From the NCBI GenBank assembly GCA_021031095.1, contig JAGFVP010000010.1:155164-219163 (forward strand): DNA of 64,000 bases. The letters run 5' to 3'. Positions 11,459-23,259 of this stretch are shown one piece after another (within the stretch, counting starts at the first letter, position 1; the number at the start of each line of letters is the position of its first letter). The DNA comes from Bathelium albidoporum. Taxonomy: Eukaryota; Ascomycota; Dothideomycetes; Trypetheliales; Trypetheliaceae. Position numbers and translations under genes: made by a program. The notes beneath the pieces were generated by a model. It saw nothing but the letters and a program-made list of their open reading frames with translations. It was not told the DNA's origin and did no database searches.

Positions 11459-14400
11459 TACGCAGACAATGTTCAATCATGACTGTCCTGCTGTCTCGCA
11501 GGCCGATTCTGTGTAGCCTGATAGCTTTCGTGCAGAAATGTCAAGCTTTCTGACCATCGCACAAACTTTCACCCGAGCCCATGCTTCTTGAGCACCTGTT
11601 AGAAGCGCTACATTCATATTTTTTCGCATTCTGAACCGCGATAACGGGCCTTACGGATTCCGAGACTATCGCAGAAGACTTTGAGAACGACTACGGGTTT
11701 TGAGTACGTGTTTCGCTTCCAAATTTGCATATAGCACGCAATTTTCAGGATGACTACTTTACCACGAACAATCCAAATCCGAAAGCGTCATGCAGGAAAC
11801 CAATTGTCTCTAGAATTACTCTGACCAGCGCATATTTGACATTTCAATATTGGATCGAGATTAGGTCAATTCCGAGAGCTAACTGGTTCATGTCTTAGAG
11901 TCTTACGTCCGATTGTTCGCCGCCGGTCCAGCATGACTTTATCCTTTTTGACCGAATCTACATTTTCCCCATGGCTTTGAGCAGCATGATCAGGAACACA
12001 ACAAGGGGCAATACAGACAACAGATTTCAGAGGTGGTCGTGAGGAATATTTAACTATTCATCAGTGTTTCAACAAAGGTAATACGATTCATTCCTTGTTG
12101 TTTGAATTCGACTCCGTGATGATCAAGCGACATCGGAAAGGCATTCCTCGAACAGAATCAATCTTGTTGAATTGTCTAATTAGTTTCAGCCTTGTCTGAT
12201 CTTTCTCCAGTTTATCGGCTGTCTTATTGAATCATTATTTTATCTATGGCTAATCTCCTTTGCTCATTAGGTAATATTTCTAAACCCCCGTCCCAAGATA
12301 TCGTTTATTTGTATGAAGAATATTTGAACGTACGGGCGGACAGAATAAGCCTCGCAATCAGGGTCCATTCAAAGCAGAACGTACAACTCTGCGGGCTGTG
12401 GAGCGTGGGGAGGCATGTTGAGAATACGTCAGCTGAGCCGAAAGATTATTGTTTTACAAAATCTTGTTTGGCAGTAGACAACAGACAGCTGACGACAAGG
12501 CTCAGGTATACTCATCTCTCTCTCGGTCGCTATCTATCCTTTGCGTGCCATCGTCCCATGATGATTCTTATTCACACTGTTTGAACGGTTTGCCTTGTAA
12601 CGAGGGCAAGTCCGGAGATGATGTATTAACACTGAAAATTCTGATTTAATGAGGTGCGTCGACGCTGCTTGTTGCTGTATGCACATCCTGCTGATGTGTA
12701 ACCTTAGCCTGATTACGGATGGTTCTACTTTCCTATACATATCAATCATCTCGTAACACGTCAAGGTCATGATCACACTAACAAGAATGATGGCTCGCAG
12801 ACTTACGAAATTGATCGACAAACTTACTTGTTGCATATTGGACTTGATCCCTGTGGACATGGCAGGCCGCCCGACCTCCGGATGCATCCATTAATTCCAT
12901 GTTTGCTATTGTATCTGTAACGTACCCGAAGTCGCCGAACCGATCATCTCTCACCCTTGTCTACCAGATATTGAAGTCGTATGGGTATGATTCTTCTGAG
13001 ATGAACCAACAGATGCGGTGTCCAGCGACCGTCACAATGACGGCAAATGGGATCTCTGGTAAGCTCCGAAGCCACTGCTGTTTCACGATTTTATATGATG
13101 AATTCCGATTCGCTGTGTTCTTTCCTAATTTCTTCTGAGGAAAATACATCACCTTGGAGAACTGACCTAGCCCCCGTTCAAACCATAACTTTCCATTCAG
13201 GCACGTTCAAAGTAAGGCTAATAATCTTCAGGTCACCTAAGCAGCAATTGCTTACTCTACTCTGGCATTGTTCTAAACTAACCCAAAATCTCAGGGAGCT
13301 ATCACATCAATATAACGGGTTTGAATGCTGTGCAAAACTGCCGTTGGTCCTTTACAAGGCTCGTGCTCCTCGGTAGACCCATTTGTGGCTAGAAGTCTTG
13401 GTAAAGATCGATTTGCTATGACGTAGGCATGGGGCGAAGCCATCCGCTTCAAGCCGACATAATGAAGAAACACGCAGGGCAATGATCATGTGGTTTATGA
13501 GGAAAAATAGTGAAACGCGTCTTTGCTGTCCTAAGGATGCTCTACGAGCTAAAGCATTCATCTGGGCCATTGCGATTCCGTGATTATCTTAATCTATTAA
13601 CCCAAAACTTTGTATTGAGCCTTAATTATTATCTTGATATAATGTTGAGCTTGAGCCACCCTCCTGGCTCACATCTGATAGGAACTGCGGGACAAGGCCA
13701 GACTGACCATTGCCAGTACGTACCATTATGAAGAGCGCAAGGATCGGGAGGATTCGAGCACCTAACATCAATGGGCTGCCCACTGACACGTGCCCAAGAT
13801 TAGAATAGAAGAAACGGAGCTGGCCGCACGGATGCACTACGGCCCGTCCGATAATCGGGATCGCACGAGGGAAGTGTTTATCAGCAACGAAACCTGTTTG
13901 CAGTGTAGTGCGGCTACACCTACTGAAACCACGTAACCCAGCTGGGGTTGGTGAGGAAAAAAAAGTCATGAGTAAGAGACGAAGAGGACGGAGAAATTTC
14001 TCGGTCTGATGCTGGGGAAAGAGAGGTGACGTAGAATCAGAAAAAGTGGGCGGCTCGATCACGAAATCGTTCCAGAATTCAGGCCGAGACTGCATGACGA
14101 CAGCACTGAAGCCACCTGTCCATATGTTGCTGTCGGTGAGCATTAGGCTTGATCCGAGGCGGCATTGAGTGAGATCTTGGGTCGAAAGGGTTCTGCTCCC
14201 GATGTGCCGAGATGTTTTCAACCGTCGCAGGCGTGGGAGTGGCCATCCTGGGCGGCATTCACAACGCGCGATCAGCTTCGCATCTTCTGATCGACCCTCA
14301 CAGCTTCACATCCAGGGGAGGGAAGCACCGCCGGGCTGGAACACGACGACGCGGAAGCGGGCGAATCGTTGCCCGCGTAAGCCTAGCCAGCCAGTTAAAG

Positions 14401-14900
14401 TTGCGATAGTCAGGAACAAAAGCCGGCAGACGCAGGGGGCAAAACAGGGCAGCTCGTTGCTCCTGGGTTCCGAGGCACGACTAGCTCGTCCGCCACTCCA
14501 ACGCCGCTCCAGGGGCATTCTCCCCCCTTCCCATGTCACGCCGGTGCAAGCTTCGGCAGAAATCGCTGGGCAACCTGCTCGCTCCGAAAAGGGGTAACCC
14601 CAGTGTTCGACCGATTTGCCCAAGATGTCCGCAACAGGCCAAGGGCTCTGGCAACTTCCGATGGCAAGCAATAGATGGCAAGAGCTCCCGCTTTGTGAAG
14701 GTGGAAGACACCTAGCCTAATATCTCCCGTACGCTCACCGATGAATGTGACAAAATAGGACCAACATAGGTAAGGTGCAGAAAGGCAGCGTCACGGAAAG
14801 AAAAGATGGTGAAGCAAGAGGTTTGGGAGCACCAGCACCACCAACGCGACAAAACAAAATCCGATGTGAAACTGATTCGCGGCGACGCTGGCGCTATGAC
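11459..14900. other. Long gene-free stretch, AT-leaning
   Basis: About 3.4 kb without a convincing gene. The only frame of note is a minus-strand run at 13622-14221; it has a non-ATG start, no recognised domain and no splice-supported extension. The first half is AT-rich and full of stops, while composition shifts to GC-rich after about 14200. No inverted repeat copy of the 31.3/43.9 kb element was recognised here. Confidence 0.45.
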
Positions 14901-16685
14901 GCGGGGGCGGGCTTGGTAAGAGTGACAGTCACCCATGTCAGGCATGACAAGCTAGGGTGGCCAATAATCTGGATAATAGCTAAGCATAATTTCCGCACCC
15001 AGTAACGCAGGTAGTAGGTGGTATTAGCAGAGATGAGCAGAGGGCACGTTCGGAAGAGGCAGTGGTGGCACACGGCGGGAGCCCGGATGGCGGTTGTCTT
15101 GCTCACACACACAGCTCGATCACAGCAACAGCAACTATCAGGCTGCGCTGACGAGCTGTTCGCTTGCCAACAGCGACCGCAGGGTGCTGCGCAGCGACGG
15201 CCATAATAAGCGCACAAAGTACCTTCGCTAGCTGTCGCTCGACCCCAGACGCGAACCAACGACGCGACGTGCAGCGCGCAATCGGGGGCTGCCACGCGCA
15301 TTGCCAGCTTCCAACTAACGCCCTGTCACCGTGCCTGGCCCATATAGGAGCTGCAGCGGGCCCGTTTTTCCTCGTCTTCTCCGCCACCGCCGGTGCACGC
15401 GCAAGAACTGCCTTGGACAGCTTTCCCCAGACTGCGAGGTCCCACTCTGCCTGCGTGTGCACAGCCAGCTGCCCTTAATATCCCTCACGCCCGCGCCGGC
15501 TGTCGGTTCGCTAGCCCGCGCTGTGGCCAGCCTCGGTCGTCTCTTCTCGTCTCAGCCTTGGACCGGTCCGAATCTTCCACCACCGCCGTCGTCGCGGTCA
15601 AGCTGGCGCCTCTGTGCTGGCATCCAGCAAGCTTGCCCTCCCCAGCAACCACCTGCGCACGACTCACCTAGGGGAGCGCGCATCCCTTCCAGAGCGCGGC
15701 GCCGAGCTTCTACCTCCATCAAGCCCCCTTCATTACTATTCATTGCTTGTGTCCCAACCGCCACGTACTCTTCTTCCACTCTCCAGCCCTCTCCGCGGTC
15801 CGGGTCGCAGGCATCCCCCCGTAGCTCGACTCGACCTAAAACAAGTCCGAGATAGGAAGGGAACTACTCCTGCTCAGTGCTGTCTTACTTTCCAAAGCCT
15901 GAACGCAACCGGAAGGAAGCCAGCTCGCACCTAGTGCATTATTATTATCCCTTTCCTCCACGGAGCCCTTATTACGCCTTCTACGACTGCCGACAACCTT
16001 GTTCTACCGACGTCGTCATTTTCGGTACGGTTTCAGAAAGTGCACTTTGCCTGCCTTCGACTGGCGCTCTCCAATTGGAAAGGTCCCAAAGAAAGGGTGA
16101 CCTTCGATCCTTCTTAATCACATCTGGCTGGCTCGAGCGGCGTGATCCCTCTTCACTCAAGCCACGCGCCACGCCAACGACTCACTTCTCCTCGCTGATC
16201 GATCTGCCCAAGTGGGACCCTCTGGACGGCATCCTCCAATACCAAGGTCCCGGCGCTCTCCAAAAGTGTCCACTCTTTTGCGACACCCTTTTCCTTGATT
16301 GTCTACTACACTCTTTTTATCCCGTCAACTACATCACTCGTTGAACCCTGAAATCTATCCATCAACTCCACCCTCACCGCCATCCGACCACAGATCCTAC
16401 CGATCGCAAGTCGGATCCCGCCCCTTTCCCCTTCGGCTGTCCGTATTGTTCTGTTATTCACTCATTATCTCGCCCATCCATGAACACTCCATCCGCCAAT
16501 CACTTGTGACGCTTCCTAGCGCTCACCAAACCAAAGTTAGTATTAACCTTCTAATCAATTCGATAAACCGCGTTGTTGCTTACAATACAGCAGAAGAAAA
16601 AAGCACATATCCGTCCCGTGTTATCGTGACGTGAGAGCACTTTTGTGCAGTGTGCAGTTTACCTTGTACACATCGCCTAATCATC
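14901..16685 (+). promoter_or_regulatory. GC- and pyrimidine-rich promoter/leader of the Ime2-like kinase
   Basis: Roughly 1.8 kb of C/T-rich sequence on the plus strand precedes the kinase start, the composition expected of fungal promoters and transcribed leaders. The boundary between promoter and 5' UTR cannot be set without transcript data. Several short upstream ATGs occur, one of which is listed separately. Confidence 0.45.
16480..16509 (+). promoter_or_regulatory. Candidate upstream ORF in the kinase leader
   Basis: A nine-codon frame (MNTPSANHL then TGA) ends 176 bases before the kinase ATG. If it lies in the mature leader it could lower translation of the kinase. The sequence shows only the frame; function is inferred. 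Confidence 0.3.
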
Positions 16686-19227
16686 ATGACGGTTGGGCAC
16701 GATATGTCCTACCGGAGCTGGTCTCACGGTACCCACGGTGCCGTATGTCTTGAGGACAAATACGAAGTCCTCAAAGATATCGGAGATGGCAGCTTCGGTA
16801 GTGTTGCGCTCGCACGCGTCCGAAGTGCCGGTGCTCATATTGCGCGTAGAGGGACTTTGGTCAGTACTCTCACTGAACACCGTATCGTGACATTCTAATA
16901 CTGTTTAGGTCGCGGTGAAAACGATGAAAAAGCAATTTGAAACTTTTGCACATTGTTTAGAACTTCGAGAAGTCATCTTCATGAGAGCGCTGCCTGCTCA
17001 TGCGCATCTGGTTCCGGCTTTGGACATCTTCCTGGATCCCATAACTAGAAAGCTTCACATCGCAATGGAGTACATGGACGGAAACCTCTATCAGTTGATG
17101 AAGGCCAGAGAACACAAAAGACTTGACCCAAGTAGCGTGAAGAGCATTCTCTATCAGATTCTCGCTGGACTTGAGCATATTCACGAACACAACTTTTTCC
17201 ATCGCGACATCAAGCCCGAAAATATCCTCGTCTCGACGTCTGCGCCTCAGGAAAATAATGCTTTCAAGAGATATTCATCCTTGGTTACTCCCCCGTCAAC
17301 TCCGCCGGCTTACACCATCAAGATTGCCGACTTCGGTCTCGCTCGAGAGACACATTCGAAGATGCCGTTTACTACGTATGTCTCAACGCGGTGGTATCGG
17401 GCTCCCGAGGTTTTGTTGCGTGCTGGTGAATATTCAGCACCAGTTGACATTTGGGCAATCGGTGCGATGGCGGTCGAAATAGCAACGCTCAAGCCACTAT
17501 TCCCTGGAGGAAATGAGGTTGATCAAGTCTGGAGAGTCTGCGAAATCATGGGTAGCCCGGGATCGTGGGTCAATAAGCACGGTGCGAGAGTAGGCGGTGG
17601 AGAATGGAAAGATGGCATTAAGTTAGCTCAAAAGTTGGGCTTCTCTTTCCCAAAGGTACGTACCTGACCTTGCTTCTCGTCCTTGGCACGTGACTTGTAT
17701 TGATGGCACTATGAACAGATGGCTCCTCACTCTATGGAAACAATCCTGCAACCCCCAGAGTGGCCTGCCAGCCTCGCAAGTTTCGTTACCTGGTGTCTCA
17801 TGTGGGATCCCAAAGCCCGACCAACCTCCACGCAGGCAATGAGGCACGAATACTTTACGGATGCGTACGATCCTCTTCGGCCAAAATCAAACTCCTCTTC
17901 ACGGTTGCTCGGTCGTAAGCACTCCATAATCGAGGCCAAGGAAGGATCAGAGTCGCAACTTTCATCGAAGAGTTCTTGGTTTAGGCGGTCCTTGGTTGCA
18001 AGAGAGAGTGCTCCGGCAGTGCCACAGCATGTCAATCACCAACCTTTGTCCCCGGAAGCGTCGCCTGTTCCTCAGATTAGCATCCAAAATACCAATCAGC
18101 CGATACAAGCTAAACCACCTCGGCCAAATGCTCAGAAACGATCAACATGGTCCAACGGTATGCATAATAATGGCGCGCCGATTCCCATCCTTCCCTCTAT
18201 CAAGCCTGTGTCACCTCTTTCAGATGCAGTGACAGCGCAAGCTGATTCAAGGCCGCCCGCCCGGGATGAGAACCCAGCAAAGAAAATCGGTCGACAGCTT
18301 TCAAATGCTTCACACGGTAACCACTACGCAGATATGCATCGGCAAGAGGCCGAAAGAGCGCTTAATGGTCAGAGTGGGCTTGCGTCTCCTCCAAATGGGC
18401 AAAAGGAAAGCTTCTTTTCTCATCTTCGAAAACGAGCCAGAAGGTTTTCTGGTCGGAACCAAGCACCGATGTCACCCAACGCAGACGATATCGAGGCGAA
18501 TGCTGGCTGCGCTCCCTGGGGGAGCAGTAATCGTAGCTCAATGGTGATTGACCCTCCAGCAGCCCCGAATGCACCCTCAATCGATTCTGATTCGTCCGGT
18601 CTGGATCTCGATAAGGCTCTACAGAATGTGAGATACAGTCTGGATGCTGCTGCAAATGTTCAAAACAGCAATCACTCCTCCAAAACGCCTAGCCGGGTTG
18701 CTAGTAACCCTGTGCTCAAGAGACATCATTCTTTGCCACACGGCTCAGAAGCGCGCAACCCCGAACCTGTTGGTGGATTGGGTCAAGGCCCGATCTCAAG
18801 TCGGACACGACGGGCATTGCAGCGGAGTACACAGCCTGTCCATCGCTATGAGACGCCGGACGAAGAGGACGAACTCTTAGACGAAGCCCTCGCGTCTGCT
18901 CATAAGGCGGCGAAAAGGTTGGATCGACAATCGAACCCGGTCACCTATGCCACGAATACTAGTGCCAGCCGTCCGCCCATCAACCAGGCGAGCACTGACC
19001 CCGGCTATCCAGTGCCATACCTCACGCCCTCGCCATCCGCAAACAAGAATGGCATCAATTTCGGCCTCGATCACACCATTACTCCCACCAAGCCGTTGGA
19101 CATTCTCAAGACAAGGCCTAAAAACGAACAGCCAACGTCACAGTGGCCGACTCCGCCATACGAAGAGAATGACTGGGCCAGCGCTGCTTCCGCAAGTATT
19201 TTTGCGGCACAAACCGCCTGGCGATAA
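16686..19227 (+). CDS. Ime2/ImeB-like Ser/Thr protein kinase (RCK/MAK family)
   Basis: CDK/MAPK-related kinase; yeast Ime2 drives meiosis, and Aspergillus ImeB controls sexual development and light responses. Exons 16686-16859, 16909-17655 and 17719-19227 give 809 residues. The catalytic domain fills roughly residues 25-390: glycine loop DIGDGSFGSV, VAVK lysine at the start of exon 2, HRDIKPEN catalytic loop and DFGLARE. The activation loop is FTTYVSTRWYRAPEV, holding the family T-x-Y dual-phosphorylation motif (TTY). A Ser/Pro-rich insert (SSLVTPPSTPP) sits between the catalytic loop and DFG. The ~400-residue tail is low-complexity, with many S/T-P sites and basic patches, as expected for a regulatory tail. 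ATG 16686 follows a pyrimidine-rich leader. A second Met is seven codons in. Confidence 0.9.
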
Positions 19228-20055
19228 ATTCCGCGCTTCCAATTCTTTTCTTCTGCTTCGCTGGCTCGACATCCTTCAAAATAATACTTTTTAATATCAG
19301 CCTTCGAGACGTGAGAGTGCAACGGGCCACATCAGACCTGAGAATCGGCACTTACCGACTCATGTTGCGGTGCCCACCGGCTTCCAATATGTACTACCAT
19401 TTCTTTTGTTCACAAAACTCCTCTAGACGGCTTTGGTGTAGACTGGCAGATTGGCTTGAGATACTCCCTTCCGGGTTCTGACAGTTTCTTATTTGTTCGC
19501 TTCATACCCCCACAGCCTGATGTCATCTGTTCCAGGCTTCGTTGATTTCCCATGTTGGATCACTAGACTGCGATACTCCATTTGCTTTATCTATCTGGTT
19601 CAAAGAACCCTTTGTATTTATGGAGTGCATCTTCTCCCAAATTGGCTTGTACAGCTACAGCTTGATACTTATTTCCTTGCATCATTTCTCAGCTTCTGAT
19701 CATCTACTCACTCGCTCTGTCTATCTATGGAGTTTTATTGCTCGGAAGTCTTATGTACAATCATACAATGCAGAGGGCTGCCTGAGCTCGACCGAATGGC
19801 TATCTGCCGTGTACCTAATTTTCTTTTTGCTTCTGTTCTTTGCGTCTCCGGGCAGTCGGAAATAGGAGATAGGAAGGTACGATACTCTGCGGTATCTATA
19901 GCCTTCGGCTGAGTGTTATATTAAGCAAATGAAAAATAGGCTTCACGGCCTGAGTTTCGTATCCCAAGTGAACCTTCTTAGCTTCCAATATTTCAAACTT
20001 CTACTCATTATGATGTCACATTAGTTACAGCTAGCTTTTCTTGCTCCATGTCTGG
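19228..20055. other. Intergenic 3' region between convergent genes
   Basis: These 828 bases separate the kinase stop from the methyltransferase stop. They are T-rich and hold presumptive 3' UTR and polyadenylation sequence. No gene is supported. Confidence 0.5.
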
Positions 20056-20958
20056 TTACTTCGGTGGCAGCAACTCACTCGTACGGATTAAAATATACAA
20101 CCAATGCTTTATTTTGGGTCGACTAACAGCATCATTACTCAGCTCAATTTGCTCCGGGGCGTCGAGAGGCTCTTTCCTCTCCAATTTCCAGAATCGTTTC
20201 GGATCAAGAGAATTCAACTTTCGGCACGAGTCCCTCGCTGCGTCTGATCGGTTCGATCCGAGAAAACAAAACCGTTCCTGAGAATGCGAAACGGCGATCC
20301 AGCTTCCTCCGTCCACCACTACAGCCGCGAGGTGCAATGACAGCACAATCATGGGATCCAACGTATTTCTCGCATCTGGCACGGAATGGTCCCGCAGACT
20401 CGTCACAGTTCCATATGCATCGGAGCCCAACAGCACAGCATCCATGCCCAGGAACACATCCGCCGCTGGCACGCTCTCCGCGCACGCAATCGCATCCGAC
20501 GTGCTCTTGTCCAGCACCAACGCAAACCGCGGCGCCGCCGCCGATCCCGCCGCCCCAACCAGTGACGCAAAATCCAGCAGATCCGCCACCTCCCACCGCA
20601 TCATCCGCCTCACCTCCACCTCCGCTCCCTCGCCCCGCCACGCCGCCCCGCTCGACAACAGCCCCTCATCCTCGGGATACATCTCCGCCTCCTTGCGCCG
20701 GCCCAGCTCGACCGCGGCCTCGGCGAAGTCGACGTTGAGCACCTGGCCCGGCTGGGCAACGTGCGCGCGCAGGTGGAAGGCAAGCCAGGAGCTGCCGCAG
20801 CCGATGTGTAGGATCTGTGGATTGGGGTTGGGACAGGTTGCGAGGGTGCTGCGCAGGAGGGGGTCGAGTGTGGAGGCGGGGAGGAGCCAGTCGAAGGTGC
20901 TGGGGGAGGTGGTGAAGCGGGTGTTCCAATAGGATTTGGAGGAGAATTCGGGGGGCAT
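20056..20958 (-). CDS. Class I SAM-dependent methyltransferase, METTL13/EEF1AKMT4-like
   Basis: Single-exon protein of 300 residues. The N-terminus SKSYWNTRFTTSPSTFDWLL matches the YWxxRY...FDW entry of the METTL13/EEF1AKMT4 group, whose known members methylate eEF1A. Motif I is ILHIGCGSSWLAFHL, VDFAEAAVE supplies the acidic ribose-binding residue region, and FALVLDKSTSDAI corresponds to the group's LDKGTLDA motif. The domain ends in WIAVSHSQERFCFL, the expected beta strand. The substrate is therefore plausibly a translation factor lysine, but that is inference. It is convergent with the kinase and divergent from RRP42 across 650 bases. Codon use in the 5' half is GC-rich. Confidence 0.75.
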   Translation of the reverse strand: MPPEFSSKSYWNTRFTTSPSTFDWLLPASTLDPLLRSTLATCPNPNPQILHIGCGSSWLAFHLRAHVAQPGQVLNVDFAEAAVELGRRKEAEMYPEDEGLLSSGAAWRGEGAEVEVRRMMRWEVADLLDFASLVGAAGSAAAPRFALVLDKSTSDAIACAESVPAADVFLGMDAVLLGSDAYGTVTSLRDHSVPDARNTLDPMIVLSLHLAAVVVDGGSWIAVSHSQERFCFLGSNRSDAARDSCRKLNSLDPKRFWKLERKEPLDAPEQIELSNDAVSRPKIKHWLYILIRTSELLPPK

Positions 20959-21609
20959 TGTTCGTGGGAGGTGACGGGACTGAGTGGGTAAAGGGGAGAA
21001 GGATGGAGTTGAGCAGTATTAGGAAATACTCGTAAGAGCGTCAGAGCTTGCAGACGATGAGATAGCGAGATGAGGAAAACACGGCATGTAAAACCTATCG
21101 AGTCATCTGTAGACGGAGCCTACCTCGTCCCATAGCAAACATTGCACAGAGCGAATTGTGAGTGCGGAATGATGCACATGCTCGGCGACAAGCGGAGCTG
21201 ATGGCTGCATCCTGTACGCTACGGCTAACCTTATAATCACCTACATCAGAGCAGACTTCTCTATCCTAAGAATGAGTGCGGCTGCCCGTCGTTTCGCTGC
21301 CGTTGTTGGTGTTGCTACTCTTTGCTTGCGACCTGGTGTGATTATGATGGTTGCTGGTCCACCAACGCGGCGGAGCGATGTTAAAGAACTATCCTACACT
21401 CGAACATCCCAGTAACGACTAAAGCCGAATTTCCCCTACTGCGGAAAGTCTGTAATTAGTCTCTAAAGTCGCCTCAGGTCAATAGGAGACGCAACTACGA
21501 TCCGACGTTCGTGATATCAGACTGGAGCTGCCGAAAATGCAAACATAAACAATCTCTCGCATCAAATTAGCAGTTCCCTATCGTATCGAACGAAAACAAG
21601 ACGATCCCA
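20959..21609. promoter_or_regulatory. Divergent promoter of the methyltransferase and RRP42
   Basis: A 651-base region between outward-reading genes, with no supported gene. Such spacing allows a shared promoter, but no defined site is claimed. Confidence 0.5.
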
Positions 21610-22847
21610 ATGCCAGCCGCCGCCGTTCAGCAGCTCCTCCTCTCTCCCGCCGAGCTCTCCTACCTTCACTCCTCCCTCTTCCTCCAACCGCCCATCCGTC
21701 CAGACGGCCGCACCCCAACCCAGTTCCGTCCTCTCGTCGCCGAGTCCGATATCCTACCCAATACCAATGGCAGCGCTCGCATTTGCTTCGCCGATGGGAC
21801 TGAGGCTATCGTCGGTGTGAAGGCCGAGATGGAGAAGAGCGCATGGCGACCAGGCTTCGAAGTCGGCGGAGCTGGGTCGCTCGTGGAAGAAGGGGACGAG
21901 GAGGATGGAGAAGACGGGGATGGGGATGAGGGTGTTGGTGGTAGCAGCGGCGAGATGCAGAAGAGAAGGCAGGGAGCAGGACAAAATTCGTGGGTGGAGA
22001 TGAGCGTGGAGATTCCCGGATATAGGGACGACGACGCGATGCCTGTGTTTTTGGCGGCGATGCTGACGGAGGCACTGTTGGCGACGGGGACGTTGAAGGA
22101 CCGGTTGTGGATCAATGAACGGTTTCACTGGAGATTGTATATCGATGTGAGCTACGTTCTTCACCAGCATCATACCCTTCCCCCTCTGTATTCAACTAAT
22201 TTGAGCCCTCCTAGATCCTCCTCCTCTCTCCGCCCCTTTCCTACCCGCTCCCCCTCCTCTCTCTTACCACCCACCTCGCCCTCCTCTCAGCGCGCCTCCC
22301 CACCCTCGTCTCCTCCCCCGCTGACGATCCCCTCTTCAACGACGATTGGGAAGCCGCCTCCTACCTCTACCCTCGCTCCTCCTCCCCATCCTCACTCAAC
22401 AACGACACCCGCACCGATTACCCCTCCATCACCCTACTCGTCATGTCCGTCGGCGCCAGCGTCATCTTCGATCCCAGCCGCGACGAGCTCGCCGTCGCCG
22501 ACTCCGTGCTCGCCATCTCTGTCGGCCGCGATACCGGTACCTCTGCCGGCGGCGCACAACCTGTACGCCTCCTCGCAATCCGCAGCGTCGATCCGCCGTC
22601 GCGGCTGACGCCACCGGGCGTGCCGGATCGGATGAATGCGGCGACGGGGGGCAGTGCGCCGGTGGGGAGTCGGGAGGCGTTGGCGATGCGGGAGGGGATG
22701 GAAGGGGAAGAAGGGGGGAGTGGGGTTTGGAGGCCGCCGCGGGGCGGAGTGAAGCGGGATGTCTTGGCGCGGATGATCAAGATGGTGGTGGAGAGGGGGG
22801 GCGTGGCGGAGGAGGTTTTTGATGCGCTGGAGAAGGTGGAAAAGTGA
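21610..22847 (+). CDS. RRP42: Exosome RNase PH-fold ring subunit Rrp42
   Basis: Structural subunit of the hexameric RNA exosome ring, which guides RNA to Rrp44/Rrp6 in nucleus and cytoplasm. Exons 21610-22146 and 22215-22847 give 390 residues; the 68-nt intron has GTGAGC...CCTAG ends. LSPAELSYLHSSLFLQPPIR, PDGRTPTQFRPL and NGSARICFADGTEAIVGVKAE are typical of Rrp42/EXOSC7. The second exon carries the C-terminal RNase PH fold (LLVMSVGASVIFDPSRDELA). Compared with the 265-residue yeast protein it is long. Residues ~97-118 are an Asp/Glu/Gly-rich insert (EEGDEEDGEDGDGDEGVGG), and a second Gly/Arg-rich loop lies near the C-terminus. Catalytic residues are not expected because eukaryotic ring subunits are inactive. 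Confidence 0.9.
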
Positions 22848-23259
22848 CAGTGGAGAGGGGCGCTGTTTCAGGAAGATTATGATGACGGGCTATTTGTGGA
22901 GATGCTCAATGTGGGTGGTGCTACCCTGAAATGAGCACGAAGCGTTGGGATCTGTTCAGGCCGAAGTAGGAAAGAGCCGCGTGGATCGGGCTCTCTGAAA
23001 TGGTCTGTTCCTCTGTCACTATTCCTTGCTTTTCAAGGAGCAACCTCTATACCACATCTTGACCATGATATTGGGCTAGAATTGCCAGATCTTGATCACG
23101 CGGCTCCAGGTATAACATTGGCAATATCTGAGTATTGAAAGGAGCAAATAACAAATCAGATTATCAGGTACCTTTGATGCATGCACTCATGCTGCATTAT
23201 ACAGATCAAGCCTACTCTACAGATCAACGCCTCGCGCATCGTGCTTAAGCTTGATGATC
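22848..23259. other. Intergenic 3' region between convergent RRP42 and transporter genes
   Basis: 412 bases with no supported gene or repeat; presumably the 3' UTRs of both flanking genes. Confidence 0.5.

Noticed and set aside
13622..14221. 199-codon minus-strand frame.
   Set aside because: Non-ATG start, no recognised domain, random-looking composition and no splice-supported extension.
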